Shown here: positions 43,563 through 52,266 of the stretch, piece after piece
How the letters are laid out: every line of letters begins with the position of its first letter
Numbering within the stretch: the first letter of the stretch is position 1
DNA from: Bermanella sp034111105
GTDB lineage: Bacteria; Pseudomonadota; Gammaproteobacteria; Pseudomonadales; Oceanobacteraceae
Direction of reading: 5' to 3'
Length of the DNA: 64,000 nt
Assembly: GCA_034111105.1 (NCBI GenBank)
Contig: JAWUXY010000023.1
Span: 1 to 64,000 of the forward strand
Notes under the pieces: model-generated
What the model was told of the DNA's origin: nothing
Seen by the model: only the letters and a program-made list of their open reading frames with translations
Databases searched by the model: none
Position numbers and translations under genes: made by a program

Positions 43563-44513
43563 TTAAATCCACGCTAATACCTTAGCTAAATACAATAATA
43601 GACTAATTGAGAATGCTGACATCAATGTGCTCAACGCAATAATATTTGAAGCCAAAACATGGTTTCCGCCCATTGCGCGCACCATGACAAAACTCGCAGC
43701 AGCCGTAGGGCTTCCAAACATGAGAATGACACAGCCGATTTCAGCCCCATTAAAGCCCAATAAAAACGCGGCCACACCCACTACAACGGGCACTATAACT
43801 AATTTGGCAAAGACCGCCTGTGCTGACAACACACTGGTGTTATGCAGCTCACGCAAGCTTAAGGAGCCCCCGATGGCAATTAACGCCAAAGGCAGTGTCA
43901 TTCGGGCCAAGTACTGCCCCGTATCATACATGACTTTAGGAAGCTTTAAATCTAGCCAAACACAAAAAAAGCCGAGAAAAATAGCAATTATTAACGGGTT
44001 TTTAGCAATGTCTTTGAGCGTTTTACCCCACTGAACGGCACGCCCCTCATGCAGGCTGCGATTTAACGCATAAACCGATAATATGTTGTATATGGGCGTC
44101 ACCACGGCCAAGATAACCGCGCCGATCGCAAGACCATCACCACCAAATGCTTTTGCACACAGAGCAATCCCAACAATACCAAGGTTGCTTCTAAAAGCCC
44201 CTTGCACTGCAACACCTCTGTCCTCATGCGCGACCCACATACCTGAAAGCAACCAAAAGACAACAAACGTAACCAGCGCTGCGCCCATACAAAACCAAAC
44301 TAATGGGAGTTGATCAGATAAATGTAAATCATTATCGATCATGGATAGAAAAATCAGAATCGGCAGGCAAATATTAAACACCAGTGATGATGCCTGTCCT
44401 ACGAAGCCAGTATCGATATGCCCTTTGCGTTTCAAATACAGACCCACAAACACAATGATAAAAACAGGGCCGGTTACCGATAATGTATATTCTAACGCCC
44501 CTAAATACCCCAT
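43563..44513 (-). CDS. AEC family transporter (auxin efflux carrier type)
   Basis: About 316 residues with ten predicted membrane helices in two halves, the Mem_trans fold. Typical segments are VFNICLPILIFLSM, QGAFRSNLGIVGIALCAKAFG and ILMFGSPTAAASFVMVRAMGG. The start at ATG 44513 (MGYLGALEYTLSV) has a GGGTGG ribosome site; the longer TTG start at 44525 is less likely. The substrate is unknown (organic acids are common for the family). Just upstream of the DUF4062-like gene, 16 bases apart, so co-transcribed. Confidence 0.86.
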   Translation of the reverse strand: MGYLGALEYTLSVTGPVFIIVFVGLYLKRKGHIDTGFVGQASSLVFNICLPILIFLSMIDNDLHLSDQLPLVWFCMGAALVTFVVFWLLSGMWVAHEDRGVAVQGAFRSNLGIVGIALCAKAFGGDGLAIGAVILAVVTPIYNILSVYALNRSLHEGRAVQWGKTLKDIAKNPLIIAIFLGFFCVWLDLKLPKVMYDTGQYLARMTLPLALIAIGGSLSLRELHNTSVLSAQAVFAKLVIVPVVVGVAAFLLGFNGAEIGCVILMFGSPTAAASFVMVRAMGGNHVLASNIIALSTLMSAFSISLLLYLAKVLAWI

Positions 44514-44599
44514 AAAGCCACCCAAAAAAGGCGCATTGTAGCAGTTTCAGATTATTCGGCCTGTATAATAAACAAACAATTCATTTGTGGTATTGGATA

Positions 44600-44608
44600 T
44601 GCTAGAAT
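44600..44608 (+). promoter_or_regulatory. Extended -10 promoter of the small basic gene and rlmG
   Basis: TGCTAGAAT with a TG extension, 28 bases before the start codon. No good -35 box. Confidence 0.5.
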
Positions 44609-44635
44609 GCGCCGCAATATTTATAGGTAATTATC

Positions 44636-44965
44636 ATGTCTAGATTAAAAAAATCACGCTCTCTAAAGCGCGTTACTGGCGGGGTTAAAACAGGCTCTAA
44701 AGAACGTACAAAATTAGAGAACAAACAGCGTAAAGCAAAACAAAAAGCAGCGAACCCGATGAAGAGTAATCGCCAACGCTCTGTCTATCAAAAATTCATA
44801 GACGAAAACGGTATCGTTGAAAAACAGCACGCGCCTAAAGCCGCAAAAGTGCAAGAGATTGTCACCGAAGCGATATTTATTGAGCGCACTGTTCATCAAC
44901 CAGCCGAGACAACTGAATCCTTATGGGATCAGCTAGAAAAACCGCAAAATAACGATACTTTCTAA
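44636..44965 (+). CDS. Small highly basic protein, YihI-like N-terminus
   Basis: 109 residues. The first 50 are very Lys/Arg-rich (MSRLKKSRSLKRVTGGVKTGSKERTKLENKQRKAKQKAANP), followed by SNRQRSVYQKFIDENG and an acidic end with SLWDQLEKPQ. The start resembles YihI (MSRKKKSR...), the activator of the Der GTPase in ribosome assembly, but the YihI C-terminal region is not present. An RNA- or ribosome-related role is a guess. 17 bases upstream of rlmG, thus likely co-transcribed with an rRNA methyltransferase. Confidence 0.7.
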   Translation: MSRLKKSRSLKRVTGGVKTGSKERTKLENKQRKAKQKAANPMKSNRQRSVYQKFIDENGIVEKQHAPKAAKVQEIVTEAIFIERTVHQPAETTESLWDQLEKPQNNDTF

Positions 44966-44982
44966 AGATACCTTTCTATCTT

Positions 44983-46074
44983 ATGCAACAAGATCAATTA
45001 GACTGCACCAGTGGCCAGTACTCCCTCACTCGCCCTGGCGCAAACCCCAAGCAACCACTTCGTGCTTGGGATGCCGCTGACGAATACCTCATTAACTTAA
45101 TCAACACTGAATATTCAAACTCAACATTATTGGTGCTCAATGATCAATTTGGTGCATTAGCGTGCGCCCTACATAAACAAATTAGCGCCTGGTCATCAGA
45201 CAGTTTCTGCGCAAAAGATGCATTAAATCAAAATCTAGCAAGTAACAACCTGACACTTAGCGGATCGCAATTTGATTCAATTACGATCGAATCTGATGCA
45301 GAACTAGCAATCATGAAAATTCCAAAAAACACCAGTTTTTTAGAGTTCCAACTAAACCAATGCGTAAAACTGGGTATAACAAAAATCTTACTTGCAGGCA
45401 TGATGAAACATCTGCCTAAAACAATTCTGAATCAATTACAGAAGTTCGGAACGGTAAAGCGATTACCCTTTGTTAAAAAAGCCACCGTATTTGAATTAGA
45501 CGTAGAAAAAGCCACTACGGATTCATACCCAAAGAAAAATCATTTTGAAAGCATCACGCTTTTAAGCCACGCCAATGTATTCGGTCGAGATAAGCTCGAC
45601 CCCGGTGCTCAATTTTTTATTGAGAATCTTCAACGTTTACCTAATGCCTCACATATAGCGGATTTGTGCTGTGGCAGCGGCATATTAGGCATTAAATACG
45701 CTCAAGAGCACCCGCAAAGTAATGTCGACTTTTATGATGAATCCTTCATGGCCGTCGAAAGCTCAAAAATATCTTGGCCGCTAAACAATATAAACAACCC
45801 GGCAAATTTCATTTGGGCCGATGGCTTGAGCGGTAACGCAAACACCTACGACCTCATTCTGTGCAACCCCCCTTTTCATGAAGCACATACTGTTGGCGAT
45901 CACATCGCAAAACGATTATTTAAACAAAGTAAAGCTGCGTTAAACCCTCATGGAAAACTGATCGTCGTTGGTAACAGGCATTTGCAATATCACGTAACAT
46001 TAAAAAAATATTTCAAATCGGTTGAGCAAATTGCATCTAATCCCAAGTTTGTTTTATTAAGTGCTCATGGCTAG
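44983..46074 (+). CDS. rlmG: 23S rRNA (guanine-1835-N2)-methyltransferase RlmG
   Basis: 363 residues with two tandem Rossmann methyltransferase-like halves. The first half starts LRAWDAADEYLINLI and LLVLNDQFGALACALH, features of RlmG rather than RsmC. The catalytic half has IADLCCGSGILGIKYA (SAM binding) and LILCNPPFHEAH (NPPF). Modifies helix 68-69 region G1835 of 23S rRNA by homology. Its stop (TAG) overlaps the yigZ start. Confidence 0.9.
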   Translation: MQQDQLDCTSGQYSLTRPGANPKQPLRAWDAADEYLINLINTEYSNSTLLVLNDQFGALACALHKQISAWSSDSFCAKDALNQNLASNNLTLSGSQFDSITIESDAELAIMKIPKNTSFLEFQLNQCVKLGITKILLAGMMKHLPKTILNQLQKFGTVKRLPFVKKATVFELDVEKATTDSYPKKNHFESITLLSHANVFGRDKLDPGAQFFIENLQRLPNASHIADLCCGSGILGIKYAQEHPQSNVDFYDESFMAVESSKISWPLNNINNPANFIWADGLSGNANTYDLILCNPPFHEAHTVGDHIAKRLFKQSKAALNPHGKLIVVGNRHLQYHVTLKKYFKSVEQIASNPKFVLLSAHG

Positions 46075-46657
46075 TTATCGCATCCCTGCCAAGCCATGCC
46101 ACAGTGAAATTGAAATTAAGCGCAGCCAATTCTTAGGCTTCGCTGCACACACCCCCAACCTACAAGCCGCCAAAAATTTTATTCAATCGCTAAAAGACAG
46201 CTACCCAGATGCACGACACCACTGCTACGGGTTCATGGCTGGAGCACCTTGGGACAGCAATTTATATGGCTTTTCTGATGATAACGAACCTAGCGGCACA
46301 GCAGGTATGCCTATATTTTCTCACCTAAAACACAACAATATTGGTGAAATAACGATTGTGGTGGTTAGGTATTTTGGCGGCACCAAACTCGGCACAGGTG
46401 GACTAGCCAGAGCCTACAGTGAAGCGGCTAAACTAACGCTTGAAGCACTAGAGCTTCAGGATTTTGTAGAAATGGAAACAGTAAACTATACGTTTGAGTT
46501 TTCACAAGAAGCACAAATTAGAAGAATTATTACGAATGTAGGCGGTGACATTATTAACGCAACCTACACAAGCCAGGTGAATTTAACCGCACGTATTCCC
46601 GTAGGCGAAGAGATTCAGCTACCTTATTCAGTCACTTTATCGCGTTCAACGATATAA
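46067..46657 (+). CDS. yigZ: IMPACT/YigZ family protein
   Basis: About 196 residues. The UPF0029 N-terminal domain is clear: SEIEIKRSQFLGFAAHT, DARHHCYGFMAG, DDNEPSGTAGMPIFSHL, VVVRYFGGTKLGTGGLARAYSEA. A DUF1949 ferredoxin-like domain follows. ATG 46067 overlaps the rlmG stop by eight bases. The biochemical role is unresolved; eukaryotic IMPACT regulates GCN2. Its last 34 bases overlap the convergent gene. Confidence 0.9.
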   Translation: MASYRIPAKPCHSEIEIKRSQFLGFAAHTPNLQAAKNFIQSLKDSYPDARHHCYGFMAGAPWDSNLYGFSDDNEPSGTAGMPIFSHLKHNNIGEITIVVVRYFGGTKLGTGGLARAYSEAAKLTLEALELQDFVEMETVNYTFEFSQEAQIRRIITNVGGDIINATYTSQVNLTARIPVGEEIQLPYSVTLSRSTI

Positions 46658-47013
46658 CGGGCAATGTGACGATAACCATCTTGTATCATGTCGTTAAAGC
46701 ACATGTGAACTTCAAAATCTTCTTGAGAAACTCGTCTGATACTTTGTATTTGGGCCTGAGTTTCAAGCTGTATGATCTCACCCGATGTAAAATAGAGACT
46801 TAATGAAATCACTAAAATAGGGAATTTAGGCTGGCTTTCAAAGCTGCTACTCCCATGAAGAGACGTTATTTCTTCTTCATTACAGCAGACACAAACGCCA
46901 CGCGGAGTAATTTGACTACCCGAAAGAGAGTACGTACGAGAACCATCTAATGCCATTGCATCAATCGTTAAATATGGGTTCGATATGGTTTGGCTAATCG
47001 CGTTCATAGTCAT
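46624..47013 (-). CDS. Hypothetical protein, PilZ-like traits
   Basis: 129 residues, unknown. The C-terminal half (FPILVISLSLYFTSGEIIQLETQAQIQSIRRVSQEDFEVHMCFNDMIQDGYRHIARYIVERD) has the alternating strands and the F-x-h-F-x2-h...I-x2-YI end of PilZ domains, but the RxxxR c-di-GMP motif is missing. A Cys pair occurs in VCVCCNEEE. It overlaps the yigZ stop tail to tail by 34 bases. Low certainty on function. Confidence 0.55.
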   Translation of the reverse strand: MTMNAISQTISNPYLTIDAMALDGSRTYSLSGSQITPRGVCVCCNEEEITSLHGSSSFESQPKFPILVISLSLYFTSGEIIQLETQAQIQSIRRVSQEDFEVHMCFNDMIQDGYRHIARYIVERDKVTE

Positions 47014-47119
47014 ATGTCAAAAAATATACCAATGCGTGTAATATAAGTAATAAACTAGATCGTTCATTTTTCAAACAATTGATACAATTTATAACAAAAA
47101 TAGCACTCCTATCACATAC

Positions 47120-47569
47120 TTAATTACTAGAAATAGCAATCGAGTTCTCAGTTTCCCCCATAATTGTGACCAAAAGACGCCTATTCCCAGCAGATTTCCT
47201 ATATTCACCTAAATAAATCCCCTGCCACACGCCTAAATTAAACTGGCCATTTGTCACTGGAACCGTTAATTGTGCTCCCAATAAACTGCTTTTAATATGC
47301 GCAGGCATATCATCTAGGCCCTCATCAACATGTTCGAAGTAATCACAATTTTCAGGCACCAGACGATTCATGAACTGCAATAAATCCGAGCGAACCGTAA
47401 AATCAGCATTCTCATTCAAGGTAATACCAGCCGAGGTATGCTGAAGAAGTAAATGCGCAAGCCCAACTTTAAGGCCTTTTAATTCTGGCAATTGCTTCAG
47501 CAGCTCATCGGTAATTAAATGAAACCCATAAGGCTTCACATCTAATACTATTTCTTTTTGTAGCCACAT
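47120..47569 (-). CDS. yjbQ: YjbQ/UPF0047 family protein
   Basis: 149 residues. Family motifs: LLLQHTSAGITLNENADFTVRSDLLQFMNRLVP, FEHVDEGLDDMPAHIKSSLLG and LGVWQGIYLGEYR with conserved His residues. Members have weak thiamine-phosphate synthase activity but the real role is unclear. An AAAGGT ribosome site precedes the start. Just downstream of the nqr operon terminator. Confidence 0.9.
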   Translation of the reverse strand: MWLQKEIVLDVKPYGFHLITDELLKQLPELKGLKVGLAHLLLQHTSAGITLNENADFTVRSDLLQFMNRLVPENCDYFEHVDEGLDDMPAHIKSSLLGAQLTVPVTNGQFNLGVWQGIYLGEYRKSAGNRRLLVTIMGETENSIAISSN

Positions 47570-47600
47570 ATTCGGTTAACCTTTCAAAACAATCAGAAAC

Positions 47601-47640
47601 AAAAAAGGCCCATAAAACAAAGTTTTATGGGCCTTTTTTT
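47601..47640. terminator. Terminator of the nqr operon
   Basis: A-run, 12-bp perfect stem GGCCCATAAAAC with an AAA loop, T-run. It lies twelve bases beyond the nqrF stop. Confidence 0.93.
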
Positions 47641-47651
47641 ACGATAACTTA

Positions 47652-48887
47652 TTAACCGCCAAAGTCATCTAGCATGATATTTTCAGGCTCAACACCTAAA
47701 TCTTCAAGCATTTTAATCACAGACTGGTTCATGATTGGAGGCCCACACATGTAGTACTCACAATCTTCTGGCGCTGGGTGATCACGTAAATATTGCTCGA
47801 ACAATACATTGTGAATAAAGCCAGTTAACCCTGTCCAATTGTCTTCAGGCTGTGGGTCCGACATAGCAACGTGCCAGTCAAAGTTAGAAAACTCAGCAGC
47901 CAATGCATCATATTCGTCATCATAGAACAGCTCACGTGCAGAACGTGCACCATACCAGAAGCTCATTTTACGTGAAGACTTCAAACGCTTAAGCTGATCA
48001 AAAATATGTGAACGCATAGGTGCCATACCCGCACCACCACCAATGAATACCATCTCGGCATCGGTGTCTTTAGCGAAGAACTCACCAAATGGGCCGTATA
48101 CTGTCACTTTATCGCCTGGCTTCATGTTAAATACATAACTAGACATGATGCCTGGATTAATACCTTCAGTGCGTGGAGGCGGTGTCGCAATACGAATATT
48201 GAATTTCACCACACCGCGCTCTTCTGGGTAATTAGCCATAGAGTAAGCACGAATCACATTTTCTTTACTAACGGTTTTAAGGTCAAAGAACTTAAAGTGA
48301 TTCCAGTCGCCACGATATTCTTCTTCGATATCAAAATCAGAGAAGTTAATTTCAAATGGTGGAGACTCAAGCTGAACATAACCGCCGGCACGGAAATCAA
48401 CATTCTCGCCTTCAGGTAGTTTAAGCGTTAATTCTTTAATGAAGGTAGCAACGTTAGGGTTAGACTCAACCGTACACTCCCACTTCTTAACACCAAAGAC
48501 TTCGTCTTCAACTTCTACTTTCATGCCCTGCTTAACAGGTACCTGACAAGACAAACGCCAGCCTTCACGAGCATCACGCTTAGTGAAATGTGACTCTTCA
48601 GTTGGCAACATAGAGCCGCCGCCTTCTGTCACCAAACACTTACACTGAGCACATGTACCACCACCACCACAAGCTGATGATAAGAACACACCATTACTTG
48701 CAAGGGTTTGCAGCAACTTATCACCCGCTGCCGCTTTAATGGTTTTCTCTGGATCACCATTAATTTCAATTGTCACTTCGCCAGAGCTTACTAGCTTGGC
48801 ACGCGCACTTAATATCACAGCAACCAAGGCAAGTACCATGGCTGTGAACATAAATACACCTAAAATAATTTCTGTATATTCACCCAT
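47652..48887 (-). CDS. nqrF: Na+-translocating NADH:quinone reductase subunit F
   Basis: NADH-oxidising subunit, 411 residues. N-terminal membrane helix (about 5-27), a plant-type [2Fe-2S] domain with Cys73, Cys79, Cys82 and Cys114 (SACGGGGTCAQC, LSCQV), then FAD (RAYSMANYPEE) and NADH-binding (FIGGGAGMAPMRSH, YYMCGPPIM) domains. It is the last gene of nqrABCDEF. Confidence 0.97.
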   Translation of the reverse strand: MGEYTEIILGVFMFTAMVLALVAVILSARAKLVSSGEVTIEINGDPEKTIKAAAGDKLLQTLASNGVFLSSACGGGGTCAQCKCLVTEGGGSMLPTEESHFTKRDAREGWRLSCQVPVKQGMKVEVEDEVFGVKKWECTVESNPNVATFIKELTLKLPEGENVDFRAGGYVQLESPPFEINFSDFDIEEEYRGDWNHFKFFDLKTVSKENVIRAYSMANYPEERGVVKFNIRIATPPPRTEGINPGIMSSYVFNMKPGDKVTVYGPFGEFFAKDTDAEMVFIGGGAGMAPMRSHIFDQLKRLKSSRKMSFWYGARSARELFYDDEYDALAAEFSNFDWHVAMSDPQPEDNWTGLTGFIHNVLFEQYLRDHPAPEDCEYYMCGPPIMNQSVIKMLEDLGVEPENIMLDDFGG

Positions 48888-48902
48888 ACTCTGTCACCGT
48901 CC

Positions 48903-49511
48903 TTAGAGAGATACGCCGGAGAATGACATAATGCCAAGAGACATTAGGCCTACCGTCATAAAGGTAATACCTACGCCCTCAAGGCCTTTTGGCACATCAC
49001 TGTATTTTAATTTTTCACGGATACCGGCAAGTGCGGTAATGGCTAACGCCCAACCAACACCAGCACCAATACCGTAAACCACTGACTCACCGAATTGATA
49101 GTCACGCTCAACCATGAATAAAGACGCACCCATAATGGCGCAGTTCACAGTAATCAAAGGCAGAAACACACCTAAGGCGTTATAAAGTGCAGGTACGTAC
49201 TTATCCAAAAACATTTCTAAAATTTGAACAATCGCAGCGATAACACCGATGTAGCTTAATAAGCCAAGAAAGCTTAAATCTACTTCAGGGAAACCCGCCC
49301 AAGCCAAAGCACCTTCTTTCAGTAAGTAGGTATAAATTAAATTATTCACAGGAACCGTAATCGCCAATACAACAATTACGGCAACACCCAAACCAATGGC
49401 CGTTTGGATTTTTTTAGAGATAGCCAAAAAGGTACACATACCTAAGAAGAAGGCTAACGCCATATTTTCAACAAATACGGCTTTCACAAATAGAGATAGA
49501 TAATGTTCCAT
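48903..49511 (-). CDS. nqrE: Na+-translocating NADH:quinone reductase subunit E
   Basis: 202-residue integral membrane subunit with six helices. With NqrD it holds an iron centre between inverted half-repeats; the Cys-containing FFLGMCTFLA and VNCAIMGASLF segments fit. The start overlaps the nqrD stop (TAATG). Confidence 0.96.
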   Translation of the reverse strand: MEHYLSLFVKAVFVENMALAFFLGMCTFLAISKKIQTAIGLGVAVIVVLAITVPVNNLIYTYLLKEGALAWAGFPEVDLSFLGLLSYIGVIAAIVQILEMFLDKYVPALYNALGVFLPLITVNCAIMGASLFMVERDYQFGESVVYGIGAGVGWALAITALAGIREKLKYSDVPKGLEGVGITFMTVGLMSLGIMSFSGVSL

Positions 49512-50176
49512 TAGTGGGCCCCTGATGTTTCAGTGTTTGGTTGAATTTTAAAATCAGCCTCTTCCACTTGAGCAGGAATCAAACTACGCGATGCCCAAAT
49601 AAATAAACCAATAATAAAGAAAGCACTTGGTGGCAATAGCAATAAGCCGTTGCTGTAGTACCAACCACCATTGGTGACAAGCGGTAAGATCTCAAAACCA
49701 AATAATGATCCTGAACCTAGTAACTCACGGAAGATAGCAACAAAAATAAGCACAACACTGTAGCCTAAACCATTACCGATACCATCAAGAAAACTTAAGC
49801 CCGGTGGGTTTTTCATTGCAAACGCTTCAGCACGACCCATTACGATACAGTTAGTAATAATCAAACCAACAAATACAGAAAGCTGCTTACTGATTTCGTA
49901 TGCATACGCTTTCAATATTTGGTCAACCACAATTACTAACGACGCAATGATCGTCATTTGCACGATGATACGAATGTTGCCAGGAATATGATTTCGAATC
50001 AGAGCAATTGCAAAGTTCGAACACGCAGTAACCGAGGTTAATGCAATACACATTACCAACGTTACATTTAAACTTGTGGTTACAGCTAGCGCTGAACACA
50101 CACCCAGAATCTGTACTGCAATTGGATTATTAAGCAGTAACGGCTGAGTTAAAACTTCTTTAACAGATGTCGACAT
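49511..50176 (-). CDS. nqrD: Na+-translocating NADH:quinone reductase subunit D
   Basis: 221-residue membrane subunit related to NqrE. The segments LGVCSALAVTTSLN, VGLIITNCIVMGRAEAFAMKNPP and DGIGNGLGYS are typical. One base separates it from nqrC. Confidence 0.96.
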   Translation of the reverse strand: MSTSVKEVLTQPLLLNNPIAVQILGVCSALAVTTSLNVTLVMCIALTSVTACSNFAIALIRNHIPGNIRIIVQMTIIASLVIVVDQILKAYAYEISKQLSVFVGLIITNCIVMGRAEAFAMKNPPGLSFLDGIGNGLGYSVVLIFVAIFRELLGSGSLFGFEILPLVTNGGWYYSNGLLLLPPSAFFIIGLFIWASRSLIPAQVEEADFKIQPNTETSGAH

Positions 50177-50177
50177 G

Positions 50178-50984
50178 TTAAACCCCCTGCTCTTTAAAAC
50201 CAGCTAGATAAGCAGCAAAACCTTGCTCACCAAGCCAAAACTGCATTAAGTTAGCAACGCCCTTACTTGTAAGAGTCGCACCAGACAAACCATCCACTTG
50301 GTTCTTAGCTTTTGATGATTCAGGGTCCACTTTGCCCTTAATTACATCAATGGCCACGTCACCTGAAGCGTTATAAACTTGCTTGCCTTGCCATTGCGCT
50401 TTCCAAGATGGGTTATCAACTTCACCACCTAGCCCTGGAGTCTCAGCATGAGAGTAAAAGCCCAAACCAGCGATGGTTTCAGCATCACCTTCTAAAGCAA
50501 CAAAGCCATACAAGGTTGACCACAAACCGTAACCATGGACAGGCAAGATAATGCGATCAATCGCACCGTCTTTTTCAACAAGATAAACTGCAGCAAAGTC
50601 TTCTTGGCGCTTAATGCTCGCGATGTCTTCGCTGCCTTTTAGCTTCTCACTGAACTTAGGATTTTTTGCTAACTTTTTCTGATCAAACTTTTCAACTGGA
50701 AAACCAGCAGACGCCAACTTGCTTAACTCTTCATCAGATGCGTATGAACCTGTCTCTAAGTTAACGATACGAGTTGTAACTTGCTTGAACTGTTCATCAA
50801 TGGTCTTGCCTGGCACGAGTAAACCCGCCGCCGCCAAGATATTTTTCTTTTTATCTTCAAGTTTGTTTTTAACTTGAATCGGTTTTAATGCAACCGCTGA
50901 ACCTGCCACGATGATGGAGCAGACAAGGCAAAGCAGCACGGCAACCATTATGGTTTTTTGAATGCTATCGTTTTTAGCCGACAT
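50178..50984 (-). CDS. nqrC: Na+-translocating NADH:quinone reductase subunit C
   Basis: 268 residues: one N-terminal membrane helix and a periplasmic domain with covalent FMN on Thr in DGLSGATLTSKGV, the ApbE target motif. A GGAGG ribosome site precedes the start. A 71-base gap separates it from nqrB, the widest in the operon. Confidence 0.96.
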   Translation of the reverse strand: MSAKNDSIQKTIMVAVLLCLVCSIIVAGSAVALKPIQVKNKLEDKKKNILAAAGLLVPGKTIDEQFKQVTTRIVNLETGSYASDEELSKLASAGFPVEKFDQKKLAKNPKFSEKLKGSEDIASIKRQEDFAAVYLVEKDGAIDRIILPVHGYGLWSTLYGFVALEGDAETIAGLGFYSHAETPGLGGEVDNPSWKAQWQGKQVYNASGDVAIDVIKGKVDPESSKAKNQVDGLSGATLTSKGVANLMQFWLGEQGFAAYLAGFKEQGV

Positions 50985-51055
50985 TGCGAGCCATCCTCCG
51001 TTCAGACATTAGTGCTTGAACTAACTTAGACATATTTTTTCGAGCGATAGAGTTA

Positions 51056-52264
51056 TTAACTGGCATTGCGTGCAACCCTCCGCTTGATATTTGCTTGAAC
51101 AACAAAATGATCGATTAATGGTGCAAATAAGTTTGCAAACAAAATCGCCAACATCATGCCTTCTGGGAAAGCTGGATTAATCACACGAATCAACACAACC
51201 ATCACACCGATCAAGGCACCAAAGAAATATTTGCCGATATTTGTCATGGATGCAGACACAGGATCAGTAGCCATGAAAATCATACCGAAAGCAAAACCAC
51301 CCACCACTAGATGCCAATACCAAGGCATAGCGAACATGGCATTCGTATCAGAACCGATAAAGTTTAGTAATGTAGACAGTGCCACCATACCGATCATTAC
51401 ACCGGCAACAATACGCCATGACGCAATTCCCATAACCAGTAGAACCGCACCACCAATAAACACAGCAATGGTACTGGTCTCACCAATTGAGCCTTGAATC
51501 GTGCCTGAGAATGCATCAAACCAAGTCAAACCTGAAGCAACAACGGCATCAATACCGCCTGTCGCAGCTAGGCCCAACGGCGTTGCACCAGAGAAACCGT
51601 CAACGGCTGTCCATACTGCATCGCCTGAAATTTGCGCAGGGTATGCAAAGAACAAAAACGCACGACCTGTTAAAGCAGGGTTTAAGAAGTTTTTACCCGT
51701 ACCACCAAAAATTTCTTTACCAATTACCACACCAAAACTGATACCAAGGGCCACTTGCCACAATGGAATATCAGGTGGGCAAATTAATGCAAAAAGAATC
51801 GATGTAACAAAGAAACCTTCGTTGACTTCATGACCACGGATAGTGGCGAATAGCACTTCCCAGAAGCCACCCACGATAAACGTCACCGCATAGATAGGTA
51901 AGAAGTACGTTGCACCAAAAATTAAATTATCCCAAATACTGTTAGCGTCATAGCCTGCAATCAAAGAGATAATCGCACCACGCCAGCCTTCAATTTCAGC
52001 TACGCCCATGCTATCTAATGCATTATTTGCTTGGAAACCAAGATTCCACATGCCAAAAAACATAACAGGGAAACAACATAACCAAACGGTAATCATAATA
52101 CGCTTAAGGTCGATACCGTCGCGCACATGAGATGTATTATTCGTGACTGACGGCGGAGAATACAAACCCGTATCAATCGCCTCATACAGAGGATACATTT
52201 TCTCGAATTTACCGCCTTTCGTAAAATGCGGTTCGAGGCCTTCTATAAACGATCTTACACCCAT
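51056..52264 (-). CDS. nqrB: Na+-translocating NADH:quinone reductase subunit B
   Basis: 402 residues, ten membrane helices, the main sodium and quinone channel. The covalent FMN Thr is in DGFSGATPLGLA. GGTGKNFLNPALTGRAFLFF and the C-terminal ANIKRRVARNA are typical. Two bases after nqrA. Confidence 0.96.
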   Translation of the reverse strand: MGVRSFIEGLEPHFTKGGKFEKMYPLYEAIDTGLYSPPSVTNNTSHVRDGIDLKRIMITVWLCCFPVMFFGMWNLGFQANNALDSMGVAEIEGWRGAIISLIAGYDANSIWDNLIFGATYFLPIYAVTFIVGGFWEVLFATIRGHEVNEGFFVTSILFALICPPDIPLWQVALGISFGVVIGKEIFGGTGKNFLNPALTGRAFLFFAYPAQISGDAVWTAVDGFSGATPLGLAATGGIDAVVASGLTWFDAFSGTIQGSIGETSTIAVFIGGAVLLVMGIASWRIVAGVMIGMVALSTLLNFIGSDTNAMFAMPWYWHLVVGGFAFGMIFMATDPVSASMTNIGKYFFGALIGVMVVLIRVINPAFPEGMMLAILFANLFAPLIDHFVVQANIKRRVARNAS

Positions 52265-52266
52265 AA

